This document shows positions 22,401-31,005 of a stretch of DNA of 64,000 nucleotides, piece by piece; position 1 is the first letter of the stretch, and every line of letters begins with the position of its first letter. A program made the position numbers and the translations under genes. The stretch comes from an uncultured Bacteroides sp. (GTDB taxonomy: Bacteria > Bacteroidota > Bacteroidia > Bacteroidales > Bacteroidaceae). The notes under the pieces were generated by a model that saw only the letters and a program-made list of their open reading frames with translations, did no database searches and was not told the DNA's origin. Location of the stretch: assembly GCA_949294185.1 (NCBI GenBank), contig CASFGA010000003.1, positions 113,501 to 177,500 on the forward strand, given 5' to 3'.

Positions 22401-22570
22401 CCATTAGTAGTTCCTTTTTCCAACACACTGGCACCGATAACTGACATTCCTGATCCGTCAACCACGGTACCTTTCACTTGAATGGTCTGAGCAAAGCCCA
22501 GTACCGGAAACATAAAAGCAAACAGCAACACACATTGCCATACTTTCAAACGGTTTCTTTTACTTTCCAT
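19448..22570 (-). CDS. SusC/RagA-family TonB-dependent transporter
   Basis: 1040 residues. Signal peptide, then a CarboxypepD-like domain (about residues 28-110, KGTVVDGSGMSVIGASV), the TonB-box region DEVIVVGYG, a plug domain (about 125-230, PAEALQGKIAGVNI, ESMEILKDGAAAAIYG) and a 22-strand barrel ending FTRSFTVGAQLTF. There is no N-terminal STN domain, so it is not of the class that signals to an anti-sigma factor. It imports oligosaccharides with the adjacent SusD. Transcription starts from the box at 22618-22625. Confidence 0.96.
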   Translation of the reverse strand: MESKRNRLKVWQCVLLFAFMFPVLGFAQTIQVKGTVVDGSGMSVIGASVLEKGTTNGVITDIDGNFELAVSPKGTLQISYVGFQTQEIPVNNQITFKVTLKEDTEMLDEVIVVGYGVMKKSDMTGAISSVDTEELVKRTTTNPAEALQGKIAGVNIMKAGGNAGAGVSVKIRGVKSFGDNEPLYIIDGFPGDINNVNPVDIESMEILKDGAAAAIYGSVAANGVVIITTKNGKKGEMKVDFNTYVSFTNVAKKLELLNAAEYKQVHKAMFENYNAQYPNDPVTIPAFVTKDTGVDTDWQDAMMRNGLSQNYMVSVRGGSEKALYSISYNHADEKGIFLGNNYTQDNARMKLHMSKYIFDFDANLNFKYTNSKQPQYPLRDLYGISPLVPIYDDTRESGFGLSDFDGLPSNRNVMADHYYEKAETKDYSTSGNIAITMNFTDYLSFKTSYSYRGIHEKYTYHAPAYTADPKAKRDYPYNSETTSYWEEQVFDNVLNFNKEFDKHSLNVMAGSSITARKYNWNSVGVEGKTTVYQVENGSLVTSEQAAGFLDPSFSTIGAGAGGTFDGDGSKWDYNRASFFGRVNYNYNDRYLIQATVRWDGSSKFGADNRWGFFPSVAVGWRISQEEFFPKDTFIDNLKLRASWGQLGNENALGEYDFLALVSTYNEMYQGYVQGNGSNAWAGSIARALENRSLKWETTDTKNIGIDFGLFGSRLNGSLNYYYSETRDLLITRVLAPSAGLDDPTLNVGKMRNCGIELELNWADRVKDFGYSVGFNLTTTKNKVLELANEGQAIFGEGLKYGSEHFPTRTTVGQPIGSFYLYRTDGIFQSDAEAEAYVNKDGERLQPNAKAGDIRFKDVNNDGVIDENDKEYCGSGIPALEANLSFSADYKGFDFSLLLSSAWNYELYNGNKYYYEGMNSSTNMLKSTLDAWTPTNTNTDVPRAVYQDPNGNMKESDRYLEKGNFVRLRQLQLGYTLPANLTKKIYVEKLRFFVSGENLFTITGYDGIDPEFSRDNVLNTGIDNMIYPFTRSFTVGAQLTF

Positions 22571-22617
22571 ACTTTTTGTTTAAGGTTATTAGTTGATATT
22601 ATTGATAACTCTGGCCA

Positions 22618-22649
22618 CAAACCTAATAACCTATTTTCACAATAAGAAA
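22618..22649 (-). promoter_or_regulatory. susC promoter
   Basis: Minus-strand TAGGTTTG (22618-22625) matches TAnnTTTG; TTTC at 22646-22649 is 20 bp upstream in the -33 position. The leader to the susC ATG is about 40 nt. Confidence 0.6.
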
Positions 22650-22662
22650 GGAACTCTATCTA

Positions 22663-22766
22663 TTTATTATCTACAAAACTCGATTTTGCACGATTTTATT
22701 ATCTACAAGAACTAAATAAAATTACTATTTATCAATATATTAAATAAAACAACATATCTACAAGAA
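22663..22766. repeat. Three TATCTACAA repeats upstream of susC, candidate regulator sites
   Basis: TTTATTATCTACAA occurs exactly at 22663-22676 and 22695-22708 (32 bp start to start, about three helical turns), and TATCTACAAGAA recurs at 22755-22766. They lie just upstream of the susC -33 box, where activators of Sus-type operons bind. The 22571-22929 gap is otherwise AT-rich without coding potential. Confidence 0.45.
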
Positions 22767-22929
22767 GCATTTATTAAGGATTATTCATCATTTCATGCCT
22801 GCTCCGACTCTTTTGCCTCTCAAAGAGACTTTTCTTTGAAATGGAGGAAACAAATTTATGATCAGCATAAAACGATTTTTTTGGCCAATCAAAACATTTT
22901 TCTTTATTTTGTAAAAAACAAGACGCTAT

Positions 22930-23796
22930 ATGGACAACCGAGACTTTAAAGACAGATATGTAAATCCTTATACAGACTTCGGATTCAAAAAACTGTTCGG
23001 GTCGGAAATAAATAAAGACCTGCTTATCAGTTTCATCAACAGCCTGCTCAAAGGGAGAGAAGAGATAAAAGACCTGACCTACCTCAATACGGAGCATTTG
23101 GGTACGAGAGAAATGGAAAGGAAAGCGGTGTTTGATGTGTATTGCGAGAATGAAAAGGGAGAAAAAATACTGGTGGAAATGCAGCGAGGCGAGCAGCAAT
23201 TCTTCAAAGACCGGAGTCTGTATTACGCTACGTTCCCTATCCGCGAACAGGGACAAAAGGGAGAATGGAACTACAGACTGAAATCGGTATATGTTATCGG
23301 CATACTAAACTTCACTTTTGACCAAAGGGACGACCAATATTTCCACCATGAAGTGCAGCTGATGGACAAGCGAACAAAAGAAGTGTTCTACGACAAGCTG
23401 ACTTTTATTTATCTGGAAATGCCGAAATTCAACAAGCAAGAAGAAGAGCTGAACGGGATGTTCGAGAAATGGCTCTTTGTCTTGCGCAACTTGTCGCGGC
23501 TGATGGAGCGTCCCAGAGCCTTGCAGGAACGTATTTTCACGAAACTTTTTGAAGCAGCTGAAATAGCCCAATTCACCCAACAGGAATTCCAAGCTTATGA
23601 AGAGAGCCTGAAAATTTACCGCGACTGGAAAAATACCATCGATACGGCAGAACAAAAGGGACACAGTAAAGGGCTAGTCGAGGGAAGAGCTGAAGAAAAA
23701 ACAGAAATTGCCTATAAGATGAAACGTGACGGAATGCCTGCTGAAATGATACTCAAATATACCGGACTCAGCAAAGAGGAGATAGAAAAACTGTAA
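22930..23796 (+). CDS. Rpn-family / PD-(D/E)XK transposase-like protein
   Basis: 288 residues. The N-terminus VNPYTDFGFKKLFGSE is the hallmark of the PDDEXK_2 (Rpn, recombination-promoting nuclease) family. A likely nuclease core is FDVYCENEKGEKILVEMQ (about residues 75-92), with D and ExQ in PD-(D/E)XK spacing. The C-terminus (about 235-288) holds the family's GxxEGRAEEK helix and a short helical tail. It is the only plus-strand gene in the carbohydrate locus and lies between the SusC gene and the GH35 gene. No inverted repeats or target duplication of an IS are visible around it. Confidence 0.85.
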   Translation: MDNRDFKDRYVNPYTDFGFKKLFGSEINKDLLISFINSLLKGREEIKDLTYLNTEHLGTREMERKAVFDVYCENEKGEKILVEMQRGEQQFFKDRSLYYATFPIREQGQKGEWNYRLKSVYVIGILNFTFDQRDDQYFHHEVQLMDKRTKEVFYDKLTFIYLEMPKFNKQEEELNGMFEKWLFVLRNLSRLMERPRALQERIFTKLFEAAEIAQFTQQEFQAYEESLKIYRDWKNTIDTAEQKGHSKGLVEGRAEEKTEIAYKMKRDGMPAEMILKYTGLSKEEIEKL

Positions 23797-23884
23797 ATCC
23801 GCAATCTTCCTTTCAAACTGAAACCTGCCATGCGGACATTTATACAGCAAGCGGTTTCCCAATAAAGGCATACGAAACAACAAT

Positions 23885-23931
23885 GACTGTCCCCGGAACT
23901 CTTTATATGAAAAAGAATTCCGGGGACAGTC
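23885..23931. terminator. Bidirectional hairpin between the Rpn and GH35 genes
   Basis: GACTGTCCCCGGAA (23885-23898) and its exact complement (23918-23931) form a 14-bp stem with a 19-base loop between two convergent genes. Confidence 0.6.
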
Positions 23932-23948
23932 GTCAATGGTTCAAACAA

Positions 23949-26294
23949 TCAGTATTTAAAATCGGATGCCTTCACATAAATCTTATAGTCCTTGATTAGC
24001 CCGGGAGCTCCCGCTTCTGCACGCGGAAGCATACGGAATCCTGTCACCTGATACTCCTTTCCCAAATCAATCACTACCTGATGCGGATAGGCTGTATTGT
24101 CCACCGTCTGCCAGAAAGTGCTTTCCTGCAAATCGAACACCTTGTCGGCGGTACGGTTTCCACTGCGGGTCTCTTCGCTGTCGGCGTAGCAGATTTTCCA
24201 ATGTTCGCGTGACACCGGCTTCCCGTCGAGGCCCAGCACATCAAGCTCGGCTACAGCCGCGATATTGGTTCCGTCATAATTGGAGAGAGCCGACAAGCAG
24301 AAATAGCGTCCACGCACCGGCGTATCGAACACCACTTCCTGCCATCCGTTTCCCTGCTTGAAAGATCCGCCGCACACCGGAGTTTCGGCGGAAAGATTCA
24401 GATTCTGCCCGTCCTTGCGATGAGTCTCCGGAGCTTTTTCCCGCAGCATGTCCAGAATCGGCTTGCGGACACCCTCCACTTTCGCCTCGGAAGGCCCTTT
24501 CAGGTCGAGCACGATAATCTCGTTTTCACCCTCCTTCAGCCAGCATCCGGGCATGAAAAGTGTCTGCTGAGGGCCAATCTCCCAAAAGCGTCCCATTGCA
24601 TGGCCGTTTACCCAGACCATACCTTTTCCCCAAGTCTGCATGTCGAGGAAGGTATCTCCCGTCTTGTCCAGACGGAAAGTAGCCCGATAATAGGCCGGAG
24701 CCTGCAATGCCTTGCCCGGCTGATAGTCTTTCCGGCTGACGAACTCATAGAACGGAGGCAGATTGTAGACACTCCATCCGTTCAATTCGAGTGTCTTCTC
24801 ACCGCTTACCACCTCCACCTTGTCGGTAATGCCTTTACGGTCATGGATTGACTTGTCAAAATTCACGCGCCCCATGGCTTCCACCAGGATGTCAAGTTGC
24901 GTGCCTTTCTTCAACGGGCTCTTCAGCGGCAATGTAAATTCTCCGTGCCGTCTGTCCAGACGCCCCAACAGTTTGCCGTCGGCGAAGACCTGAGCCCAGT
25001 CGTGCACTTCGTCCAGATGCAGCACTCCGCTGACCTCTTCATCCAGGACTGTGCGGTAAAGAATCGTACCCCATCCCTGATTGAACATTTCCATCGGCCG
25101 GATATCATCACACAATTTCGGTTCCGGCAGGTTGTCAAACAGCGGGGCGACCTGCCAATCGGTAATGGCAGGAATCTCAATAACCGGGAAAGGCGCAGGA
25201 GGTTCGGGCAGCGCAACGCTGTCGGGCAGATACTGCTTCAGCAAATCGCGCAGCTGGAAATATTTGGGAGTAGTCCATCCGGCTTCACTGATGGGCGCAT
25301 CATAGTCATACGAACTGCACATAGCCGAATAAGCCGGATTGTTCGCACCGCCCCACCATCCGAAGGTCGTACCTCCGTGGGTCATATAAAGACTGAACGA
25401 GATGTTCCGGTCGAGCATATCCTTGATTCCGCTTACCATCGTGGCCGCATCACGCGTCTCGTGCTTGCGCCCCCAATGGTCGAACCATCCGCTCCAGAAC
25501 TCACTGCACATCAACGGAGTTTCAGGACGCAGCTCCTTCAGCTTGCGGAACTGTTCTTCCACATTGGCTCCCGTACCGAAATTGACAGTCCACAACAGAT
25601 CATCCAGTGCATTGTTGGTAAAGTTCGAACTCCAGTCGCACTGGAACAAGGGCACATCGGTAAATCCGGCCTTTCTCACCATATCCCGTATGGCGGAAAC
25701 ATACGGTTTGTCAATGCCGTATGACCCGTATTCATTCTCCACCTGCACCATAATGATGTTTCCTCCGCGCGTTATCTGCAAGTCGGCCAACTGTCTGCCC
25801 ACTTCATCCATAAAGATTCCTACCCGCTCCATGTAGTAAGGGTCTTGCGTGCGGAGCTGCACATCCTGCTTTTTCAGCAGCCACCAGGGCAGTCCGCCCA
25901 TTTCCCACTCGGCGCAGACATACGGGCCCGGACGAACGATGACATACATGCCGTGCTTCTGTGCCAACCGGCAGAACCGGGCGATGTCATTGTTCCCGGT
26001 AAAATCGAACTTGCCCGGCTGCTGTTCGTGCAGATTCCAGAACACATACAGACAAATGGTATTCATCCCCAAAGCCTTGCAAGACAAAATGCGGTGCTCC
26101 CAATACGGTTCCGGGATACGGGGATAATGAATCTCAGCCGCCTTGATGACAAAAGGCTGTCCGTTCAGCAGAAAAGTATTTTTTCCTACTGAGAAGAAAT
26201 TTTTTTCACCCTTATCCGAAGAGCAGGATGCCATGCCCAACGCCACTCCCATCACAAGCAGGAGTGAAAATCCTATATCAAACAACTTTTTCAT
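23949..26294 (-). CDS. GH35 beta-galactosidase, lipoprotein
   Basis: 781 residues. Lipobox GMASC (C24). The TIM barrel begins GKNTFLLNGQPFVIKAAEIHYPRIP; the acid/base is E188 in VQVENEYGSYG and the nucleophile E265 in CSEFWSGWFDHWG. Beta-sandwich domains follow, and the C-terminal 150 residues resemble a discoidin/F5-8C (CBM32-like) module (GNGWQEVVFDTPVRGRYF to YKIYVKASDF). It releases terminal beta-galactose. It starts 4 bp after the GH51 stop, as third gene of the GH43-GH51-GH35 operon. Confidence 0.93.
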   Translation of the reverse strand: MKKLFDIGFSLLLVMGVALGMASCSSDKGEKNFFSVGKNTFLLNGQPFVIKAAEIHYPRIPEPYWEHRILSCKALGMNTICLYVFWNLHEQQPGKFDFTGNNDIARFCRLAQKHGMYVIVRPGPYVCAEWEMGGLPWWLLKKQDVQLRTQDPYYMERVGIFMDEVGRQLADLQITRGGNIIMVQVENEYGSYGIDKPYVSAIRDMVRKAGFTDVPLFQCDWSSNFTNNALDDLLWTVNFGTGANVEEQFRKLKELRPETPLMCSEFWSGWFDHWGRKHETRDAATMVSGIKDMLDRNISFSLYMTHGGTTFGWWGGANNPAYSAMCSSYDYDAPISEAGWTTPKYFQLRDLLKQYLPDSVALPEPPAPFPVIEIPAITDWQVAPLFDNLPEPKLCDDIRPMEMFNQGWGTILYRTVLDEEVSGVLHLDEVHDWAQVFADGKLLGRLDRRHGEFTLPLKSPLKKGTQLDILVEAMGRVNFDKSIHDRKGITDKVEVVSGEKTLELNGWSVYNLPPFYEFVSRKDYQPGKALQAPAYYRATFRLDKTGDTFLDMQTWGKGMVWVNGHAMGRFWEIGPQQTLFMPGCWLKEGENEIIVLDLKGPSEAKVEGVRKPILDMLREKAPETHRKDGQNLNLSAETPVCGGSFKQGNGWQEVVFDTPVRGRYFCLSALSNYDGTNIAAVAELDVLGLDGKPVSREHWKICYADSEETRSGNRTADKVFDLQESTFWQTVDNTAYPHQVVIDLGKEYQVTGFRMLPRAEAGAPGLIKDYKIYVKASDFKY

Positions 26295-26298
26295 CCCT

Positions 26299-28773
26299 TT
26301 ATTCCTTATCTGTTATACGAACCACGCTCAGCGAATATGCCGGCATTTCATAGTCAAACCTTTCGGAAACCGTCAGAGTGCCTTGCACCGGCTTGGCCTG
26401 ACGGTCGGCCGGCTCTCCGCTCAAAACTTTCAGCACAGCCTGCTGCCCATCAATATCCGGACAGTTTACCGTGGTCTTCACCGGTACCGGAAGCAGATTC
26501 ACCAGCTTGATGATGACATCGCCCGTCCGGCTGTCGCGAACCACCGACGAAGCAATGCGCTTCCGCACATCGGCACGCGGACTGTCCACCTTTCTCTCTG
26601 AAGGCAGATAAGTATCCCCTGAGTTCTGCCCGTAAAGCAACTGAGTGTAATAACCCACCGTAGGCTTCACCTCTTTGTTGTTAAAGTAGATAAGATCCGG
26701 ATTCCACTGTGTATGCCCTTCTTTGGCAAGCAAGGGCGCGTAGGATGTCATGGACACAATGTCTCCGTTCCGCTCAACGGATGCCAGATACAAGGCTTCG
26801 GCCAGCGCTGTCTCTATGTTGTTCGGACGCCCGGGCAGGTGAGCGGCGTATTCGCCCAGATAAACCTTCGACTTCGAACGGTCGTAACGGTCATAATAAT
26901 CCTGATTGTTGATGAACCATCCCGGCGTATTGTAGTAATGCTCGTCCACCATCGGCAGATTCAGGCGTGCAGCCAAGTCCCATCCTTCCTCATAATCCGT
27001 CCCTTCATAGAACGGGCCGACCGTTCCGATAACCGTAATTTCGGGATAGTTCTTTTTCACGGCTTCGTAAATCATGGCAAACCGCTCCTCAAAAGCATCC
27101 GTAATCAGGTCTTCATTGCCGATTCCGATATATTTCAGGTTGAAAGGCTCCGGATGTCCTGCCTCGGCACGCATCTTCGCCCATTTGTTTTTCTTGGGAT
27201 CACCATTGGCATATTCAATCAAGTCCAGTATGTCCTGCACATATTCATCCATCTCTTCCATCGGAATGCCGCCTTGCTGGCCGCCGCTCAACAGCTTGCC
27301 CGGTATGCATGCCGAGTTCTGACAGGGCACTCCCGCCGCCAAAACCGGAAGCGGCTCAGCACCTATATCCTCGCAGAACAGGAAATACTCATAATATCCC
27401 AGTCCCATCGTCTGATGATACCCCCACAGATTCTTCATCGGCTTGCGGGATTCCAGCGACCCGACCGAGTTCTTCCACCGGTAGATATTGTCGATGCCGT
27501 TTCCGTGAGCTACACATCCGCCGGGGAAGCGCATGAAGCGCGGATGCAGATCGGCCAATGTCTGTGCCAAGTCAGCCCGCAAGCCGTTCTTCCTTCCCTT
27601 GAATGTCTTCTGCGGAAACAGCGAAATCATATCCAGCGCATACTTTCCCGCCTTCTGGGGATACAAAGCCAGCTGCGCATGGTCGACATCCGCCTTTGCC
27701 GTCAGCACCAATGTCTGCTTCTTCCATTTGTTGGAGGAAACGCTCACCGTGCCCGAGGCGATTTCGTTGCCCTCCTTGTCTTGCAGACAAACTTTCAGTT
27801 TTCCGCCTTTCCCTATGGCACGCCCGAACAGGGAGAAGTCGTATTTCTCTCCCTTGCGCAGCACAATGCCGTCGAATCCTTCATTCACCAGAGAAGCCCC
27901 GGGCTGGTCTATCTCCAGCACCGCATAATGGGGATTATTGGGATGAACCGGCTCGGATGTCTCAATGAACATCACGCCTTTTTCCCGGAATGTCCATCCG
28001 TATCCCGGACTCCACTCCTGCCGGTCATTCAGGCTATACTCAAAATCGCGGTTCTGTATGAGTTCGGCATACAGACCTCCGTCTGCTCCGTAATTGATAT
28101 CCTCAAAGAAAATGCCAATCAGCTTGTCGCTTATCGGCTTCGCTGCTTCGGGGCGTACCGTGATTTCCACATTCACAGGCTGCAGTCCGGCAAAACGCTG
28201 CGGATCCTGCTCCGTCCGCTCATCGTGAAGCTGCGCCCGGTAGGCACGATATTCGGCAAACTGAAGCATCCGGTTCACATCTTCCCACGCCACTTTCTGC
28301 ACCGTGCCGGATTCTTTCTTTCCGTCTACAAGCACAGTCTGCCAGGGATAAGTATGCCAAGCATCAGAAACATGCTGTCCGAAATCCTCCTTCAGGAAAT
28401 AAGACTGCTGTTTCCAACTGAGCAAATCGGCTGAAGCCGCATGGGCGAACTCCTTTCCGTTGCCGTTCAACTGCCAGATGCAGTGCCATACTCCGTCTTC
28501 ATCCCGGCGCAGCTCCGGCTTGACCATCCGTTTCTCCGCCCCCCAGGCTCCATAGTCACATCTCACATAGCCATAACCGTCGCCCACACTGAACCACCGG
28601 TCACCGTCCGGACTCCAGGCGAACCGCAATCCGCTGCGGCCTTCATCCGGCACCGTAGCATACGAAAACAAATAAACCGAATCCGGTTCATTACATACTT
28701 CCCTCACATGAGAAGATACGGGCAAAGTGCAGAGACATGCACCGACCAACGCCCATTGCTTTAAGTTTTTCAT
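26299..28773 (-). CDS. GH51 alpha-L-arabinofuranosidase with N-terminal propeller-like extension
   Basis: 824 residues. From about residue 200 onward it is a GH51 enzyme: KLIGIFFEDINYGADGG, RFMRFPGGC, acid/base E554 in IGIGNEDL and nucleophile E641 in YLGEYAAH, then a C-terminal beta domain. Residues 20-195 are extra: YLFSYATVPDEG, LRFAWSPDGDRWFSV and AHAASADLLSWKQQSYF read like blades of a GH43-type propeller rather than part of GH51. The N-terminus is a signal peptide with a possible lipobox (VGAC, C13). It releases arabinofuranose side chains. Confidence 0.9.
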   Translation of the reverse strand: MKNLKQWALVGACLCTLPVSSHVREVCNEPDSVYLFSYATVPDEGRSGLRFAWSPDGDRWFSVGDGYGYVRCDYGAWGAEKRMVKPELRRDEDGVWHCIWQLNGNGKEFAHAASADLLSWKQQSYFLKEDFGQHVSDAWHTYPWQTVLVDGKKESGTVQKVAWEDVNRMLQFAEYRAYRAQLHDERTEQDPQRFAGLQPVNVEITVRPEAAKPISDKLIGIFFEDINYGADGGLYAELIQNRDFEYSLNDRQEWSPGYGWTFREKGVMFIETSEPVHPNNPHYAVLEIDQPGASLVNEGFDGIVLRKGEKYDFSLFGRAIGKGGKLKVCLQDKEGNEIASGTVSVSSNKWKKQTLVLTAKADVDHAQLALYPQKAGKYALDMISLFPQKTFKGRKNGLRADLAQTLADLHPRFMRFPGGCVAHGNGIDNIYRWKNSVGSLESRKPMKNLWGYHQTMGLGYYEYFLFCEDIGAEPLPVLAAGVPCQNSACIPGKLLSGGQQGGIPMEEMDEYVQDILDLIEYANGDPKKNKWAKMRAEAGHPEPFNLKYIGIGNEDLITDAFEERFAMIYEAVKKNYPEITVIGTVGPFYEGTDYEEGWDLAARLNLPMVDEHYYNTPGWFINNQDYYDRYDRSKSKVYLGEYAAHLPGRPNNIETALAEALYLASVERNGDIVSMTSYAPLLAKEGHTQWNPDLIYFNNKEVKPTVGYYTQLLYGQNSGDTYLPSERKVDSPRADVRKRIASSVVRDSRTGDVIIKLVNLLPVPVKTTVNCPDIDGQQAVLKVLSGEPADRQAKPVQGTLTVSERFDYEMPAYSLSVVRITDKE

Positions 28774-28790
28774 TCGATTTCAGATTTTAA

Positions 28791-30707
28791 TTATAACGTA
28801 GGATTCACTCGCTTTATCGTACCGTCTGCATTAAATTCCATCCGGTCAATGCAGACTTCCCGGTGCACTCCCGGCTCATTCTTCAAGTAACCTTTATTGA
28901 TGCGGTGATATACGATGTACCACTCGTCTGTTCCCGGCTTCCGGACCACCGAATTATGAGCCGGGCCATAGATTTCCCTTTCCGGATTCTGAATCAGGAC
29001 AACCGGCTCTTCGGCTACCTTTATCGGACCGAGCGGAGAATCGGATGTACCGTAAGCCACATGGTAGTTGGACGAACCGGTATCGTCGACCGACCACAGG
29101 AAATAATACTTTCCTCCCCGATAAAACACATAGGGAGCCTCCCGATAAGCATAGTCTTTCAGCGTTCCCCCCTTGGGAGTCATCACCTTGACCGTCTCCT
29201 TCTTCAACGAAACCATGTCGGCATTCAGTTCCGCTCCGGCCATGTAACCGTTTCCCCAATACAAATAAGACTTTCCTGAAACGGGATCGGTAAAGACATC
29301 CACATCAATCTGCTGTCCCCCGCCGGCAGGCGATTCCGTCACAATGGGATACCCCAAATCTACAAAAGGGCCGACAGGCGAATCGCCTATGGCCACGCCT
29401 ATCTGCTTGCCTCCGCCGGTCTTCGGATTGCCGCTATAATAAAGGAAATACTTGTATTTCCCGTCAATGCACTTTTCTTCAATCGCCGGAGCCCAGGCAT
29501 TGCCGTTCGCCCACGGCACCTGCGGAGAGCGCAGGTCGAGGATTACGCCTTCGTATGTCCAGTCTTTCAGGTCGGGAGACGAGAAGGCCGTAAAATACCA
29601 TCCTCCCCATCCCGGCTGACCGTCGGTAGTGGAATAAATGTAATATTTATCCGTCTGACGGGAATACAGGATTTCAGGATCGGCATGAAAGCCGGGAAGC
29701 ACGGGATTGACCGGCAATGTTCCCAGTTCATCAGGCTTCCCCCACTTGTCGGTAATTCGTTTCAGCTCCGCACGGGTTATCGGGATGATTGTCCCGTGAC
29801 GCGGATGGAAGTTCATGCTGACTTCACTGTCTATCACCTTGAAGTGCTTCAGGTCTGTCGTCTCCGTAAACTGGTATCTGCCTTTCATATAGACATCATA
29901 CATCAGAATATACTTGTCCTGCCCTATCAGCTCGAACGTTCCGGCTCCTTCAACCGCCTCTTTGGTCTGCTGCTTGTAGTCCGGCTCCTCTTCCCACTGT
30001 CCGGAAGTCAGAGAATGTGTCGTCGCCACCTTGATGCCGTTACCGTGCCCTTCGGTCTTATAGAAAAGATGATACACGCCATCCTTGTATACTATATCGC
30101 CGTCGATGCAGGAAAGCTTGTTTTCCGGCACGAACAAAGGCACCGGCTCCCCCTCCAGATCCGTGAAATCTTCGTTGGCATACGCATAATAAATCACGTC
30201 CGCCCCGTCGCCATACTTCATCGACCAGTATACCATGTATTTTCCGGCCTCCCGATCGAAGATTGTCTGCGGAGCCCATACACGTTTCAGCTTCTCCTGA
30301 TTCGGATAACGCTTCTGCATATTGATGACGGAATGCGACCAACTGACCAGATCATCCGACTTCAGCATCACCATCGCCCGGTTGGAATCCCATCCGTTGC
30401 CGCTTACCATGTCTGTCATCACCATATAAAAAGTCTTTCCATCCTCACAACGCAGGATATGAGGGTCGCGCACCCCTCCTGTCGAACTGATAATCTTCGA
30501 GTCGAGCACCGGCCTGTTTCCATTCAAAGCCCAATAAGAATATCCGTCCCTGCTTACTGCGTAGCAGACCGCCTCTTCACTAATGTGGTTTCCCGTAAAA
30601 TACACGAACAGATATGCCGCATAATCTTTTTCTTCGACGGCTCCGGCAGAAGTTCCGCACAAGATGCAAACCAGCGAAAAAAGCAATGATGTGAGTTTGT
30701 TCTTCAT
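28791..30707 (-). CDS. Double-domain GH43 glycosidase (arabinofuranosidase/xylosidase/galactosidase type)
   Basis: 638 residues from the ATG at 30707, which begins a clear signal peptide (MKNKLTSLLFSLVCILCGTSAGA); the upstream frame extension crosses the likely leader. Two five-bladed propeller units follow: the first (about 25-295) has GGVRDPHIL and VWAPQTIFD, the second (about 310-638) has GFHADPEILYS, NAWAPAIEEK, EAPYVFYRGGKYY and GPAHNSVV. The second has the full set of GH43-like acidic positions; in the first the acid glutamate is less obvious, so it may be divergent or binding only. First gene of the GH43-GH51-GH35 operon. Confidence 0.88.
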   Translation of the reverse strand: MKNKLTSLLFSLVCILCGTSAGAVEEKDYAAYLFVYFTGNHISEEAVCYAVSRDGYSYWALNGNRPVLDSKIISSTGGVRDPHILRCEDGKTFYMVMTDMVSGNGWDSNRAMVMLKSDDLVSWSHSVINMQKRYPNQEKLKRVWAPQTIFDREAGKYMVYWSMKYGDGADVIYYAYANEDFTDLEGEPVPLFVPENKLSCIDGDIVYKDGVYHLFYKTEGHGNGIKVATTHSLTSGQWEEEPDYKQQTKEAVEGAGTFELIGQDKYILMYDVYMKGRYQFTETTDLKHFKVIDSEVSMNFHPRHGTIIPITRAELKRITDKWGKPDELGTLPVNPVLPGFHADPEILYSRQTDKYYIYSTTDGQPGWGGWYFTAFSSPDLKDWTYEGVILDLRSPQVPWANGNAWAPAIEEKCIDGKYKYFLYYSGNPKTGGGKQIGVAIGDSPVGPFVDLGYPIVTESPAGGGQQIDVDVFTDPVSGKSYLYWGNGYMAGAELNADMVSLKKETVKVMTPKGGTLKDYAYREAPYVFYRGGKYYFLWSVDDTGSSNYHVAYGTSDSPLGPIKVAEEPVVLIQNPEREIYGPAHNSVVRKPGTDEWYIVYHRINKGYLKNEPGVHREVCIDRMEFNADGTIKRVNPTL

Positions 30708-30740
30708 GATTTCAAGATATATTAACGTTTTCGAATAGCG

Positions 30741-30771
30741 CAAAGATAGGACTTTAACACTACACGCACAA
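30741..30771 (-). promoter_or_regulatory. Promoter of the GH43-GH51-GH35 operon
   Basis: Minus-strand TATCTTTG at 30741-30748 is an exact -7 match, with TTG at 30769-30771 in the -33 position. The predicted leader is about 27 nt. The remaining gap to 31005 has no gene. Confidence 0.55.
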
Positions 30772-30964
30772 GAGCAAATCGTTCAAAATAGGGAGAAAAA
30801 CAAATCACCAGACCTGTTTTTCCGCACAAAGGCCCGGGCAAACGGACAAAAGGCCCTGTCCATATCTGTTTTCCGACACGGTGAAAATCTTTTTTCATAC
30901 TGTCCGGACAGGTCTCGGGACAAGGGCAAGCGAGCCATATCCTCGTAATTTATAATTTCTTTTA

Positions 30965-30995
30965 TTGCGCACTCACTGAAAAATAAGTACCTTTG
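30965..30995 (+). promoter_or_regulatory. Promoter of the DUF1599 gene
   Basis: TTGC (30965-30968), 19-bp spacer, TACCTTTG (30988-30995): a near-perfect Bacteroides promoter. It ends only 10 bp before the first ATG at 31006, so the transcript is nearly leaderless or translation starts at 31012 or 31018. Confidence 0.7.
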
Positions 30996-31005
30996 CCCAA
31001 CCATT

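Noticed and set aside
22571..22929. Possible small gene between susC and the Rpn gene
   Set aside because: The gap is strongly AT-rich; the minus-strand frame there is the complement of the Rpn N-terminus, and promoter elements plus repeats explain it better.
22840..23960. Insertion sequence around the Rpn gene
   Set aside because: No terminal inverted repeats or target duplications found; the nearby inverted repeat at 23885-23931 is a hairpin on one side only.
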